A DNA stretch of 64,000 bases from Amycolatopsis roodepoortensis (GTDB lineage Bacteria > Actinomycetota > Actinomycetes > Mycobacteriales > Pseudonocardiaceae). Under the pieces are notes generated by a model. It was given only the letters and a program-made list of their open reading frames with translations. It was not told the DNA's origin and did not search any database. The DNA lies in contig NZ_JADBEJ010000008.1 in assembly GCF_014873915.1 (NCBI RefSeq), positions 186,001-250,000 of the forward strand, written 5' to 3'. This document shows, piece by piece, positions 63,007 to 64,000 of this stretch (position 1 is the stretch's first letter; every line of letters begins with the position of its first letter). The position numbers and the translations under genes were made by a program.

Positions 63007-64000
63007 ATGCGCGAGTGGCTTCAAGATCCGGCGACCAGGTCGCGGCTGCGCGGCAGCCTGTTCGCCGGCGCGATCGGTGACGCGCTCGGCGCGAAGACCG
63101 AGTTCGACTCGATCGACCGTATCCGGGAGATCGCCGGACCCGCCGGGATCACCGACCTCATCCCCGCGTACGGCGGCGTCGGCCGGATCACCGACGACAC
63201 CCAGATGACGCTGTTCACCCTGGAAGGCCTGATCCGCGCCCACCACGGGACCGAGCCCGTCGAGCAGTCGCTCCAGCTGGCCTACCAGCGCTGGCTGCAC
63301 ACCCAGGGCGTCTCGTGGGAGCGCGCCCGCGGGCCGAAGGACACGAGCGCGGAGCCGGACGGCTGGCTGATCACGAACCGTGAGCTCTTCAGCCGCCGCG
63401 CGCCCGGCCTCACCTGCTTCAGCGAGCTGGAGGCGTACGGCAAGACGGGCGTGCGCGCCGGTATGGACAAGCCGGTGAACAACTCGAAGGGCTGCGGCGG
63501 CATCATGCGCGCCGCACCGGTCGCGTTGTGGTCGGACGACCTGGCCGAGGTGTTCCGCCTCGGTGCCGAGAGCGCGGCCCTGACGCACGGTCACCCGAGT
63601 GGGTATCTCTCGTCGGGTGCCTTCGCGGTGATCGTGCGCGAACTGCTGGTCGGGAAACCGCTGCTCGACGCCGTCGCGACCGCCCGCGCCGAGCTGGAGA
63701 AGTACCAGGGGCACGAAGAGCAGAGCGTCGCGCTGGACCAGGCGCTCGCACTGGCCGAAGAAGGCGCCCCGACGCCGGAGAAGCTCGAATCGCTCGGGCA
63801 GGGGAACATCGGCGAAACCGCGCTCTCCATGTCGGTCTACGTCGCCTTGACCACCACGGACGCGAACACCGCGCTGCTCGTGTCGGTGAACCACAGCGGC
63901 GACAGCGACTCGACGGGGTCGGTCTGCGGGAACCTCGTCGGCGCGATGTACGGCGAACAGGCCTTGCGGACGGACTGGCTCGAGAAGCTGGAACTGGCCG
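63007..64000 (+). CDS. ADP-ribosylglycohydrolase, apparently active, 3' end outside window
   Basis: 331 codons visible, no stop before the window edge. ATG 4 bases after the previous stop. Full ADP-ribosylglycohydrolase signature: RLRGSLFAGAIGDALGAKTE, metal motif ITDDTQMTLF (Asp63, Asp64), NNSKGCGGIMRAAP, and NHSGDSDSTGSVCGNLVGA (Asp299, Asp301) that completes the binuclear magnesium site. Such enzymes remove ADP-ribose from modified proteins. Placed after a toxin with two ADP-ribosyltransferase domains, it most likely provides enzymatic immunity. No Imm35-like head, unlike its two upstream relatives. Confidence 0.92.
   Translation, partial: MREWLQDPATRSRLRGSLFAGAIGDALGAKTEFDSIDRIREIAGPAGITDLIPAYGGVGRITDDTQMTLFTLEGLIRAHHGTEPVEQSLQLAYQRWLHTQGVSWERARGPKDTSAEPDGWLITNRELFSRRAPGLTCFSELEAYGKTGVRAGMDKPVNNSKGCGGIMRAAPVALWSDDLAEVFRLGAESAALTHGHPSGYLSSGAFAVIVRELLVGKPLLDAVATARAELEKYQGHEEQSVALDQALALAEEGAPTPEKLESLGQGNIGETALSMSVYVALTTTDANTALLVSVNHSGDSDSTGSVCGNLVGAMYGEQALRTDWLEKLELA

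Overview
High-GC actinobacterial chromosome, most probably Amycolatopsis or another Pseudonocardiaceae. The evidence is the codon bias, frequent GTG starts, the rpsF-ssb-rpsR-rplI-dnaB block, EspG/WXG100-type secretion genes and a long chaplin-like protein. The ribosomal/dnaB block and a YqgE + MFS + leuS neighbourhood occur together near the replication origin in mycobacteria, so this window is probably origin-proximal. I see no tRNA or rRNA gene, CRISPR array, IS element or prophage.

Layout. 1-5.4 kb: end of a GT87-type mannosyltransferase, two small minus-strand genes, endonuclease IV, and three tandem paralogous surface proteins (signal peptide, Pro/Gly linker, C-terminal membrane anchor). 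5.4-7.1 kb: rpsF, ssb, rpsR, rplI, closed by a strong terminator. 7.2-10.5 kb: a type VII secretion (T7SS) module with a helical ESX-like protein, a DUF3558 lipoprotein, a Gly/Pro-rich PPE-like protein and EspG. 10.5-12.3 kb: a DnaA-box cluster and dnaB. 12.4-21.5 kb: small metabolic/regulatory pairs (alpha/beta hydrolase with a truncated TetR gene, FAD monooxygenase/TetR, serine hydrolase, WYL regulator/VOC protein, MarR/ring-cleaving dioxygenase, MFS/ROK), several with clear palindromic operators in the divergent promoters. 21.6-26.0 kb: a 1075-residue chaplin-like repeat protein and a second secreted protein. 26.3-35.2 kb: AI-2E transporter with a two-component pair, a lipoprotein, a DUF1707 protein, a DHA2 exporter, ptsI and rbsK. 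35.5-39.2 kb: a minus-strand T7SS substrate operon whose last gene is split by an in-frame TAG. 39.4-48.6 kb: TetR, SDR, leuS with a leucine-rich leader peptide and attenuator-like hairpin, esterase-like, SdpI-like, YqgE and MFS genes.

48.6-64.0 kb is the most remarkable part. It is one plus-strand operon of at least eight tightly packed genes. A YbaB-like protein and a WXG100 protein precede a 2403-residue polymorphic toxin with a WXG-like head, a membrane segment, Ser-Asp and Pro-rich regions, then two copies of an ADP-ribosyltransferase + papain-fold glutamine-deamidase module and a C-terminal RelA/SpoT-like nucleotidyltransferase. The first deamidase copy has lost its Cys and His; the second keeps them. 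Downstream lie a 148-residue candidate immunity protein, a YezG-like/TNT-like fusion, two Imm35-like proteins fused to ADP-ribosylglycohydrolase folds without their metal-binding Asp residues, and finally an apparently active ADP-ribosylglycohydrolase cut by the window edge. I read this as a T7SS effector with several enzymatic activities, encoded next to its own de-ADP-ribosylating immunity. All functions are inferred from motifs; nothing was searched against a database.
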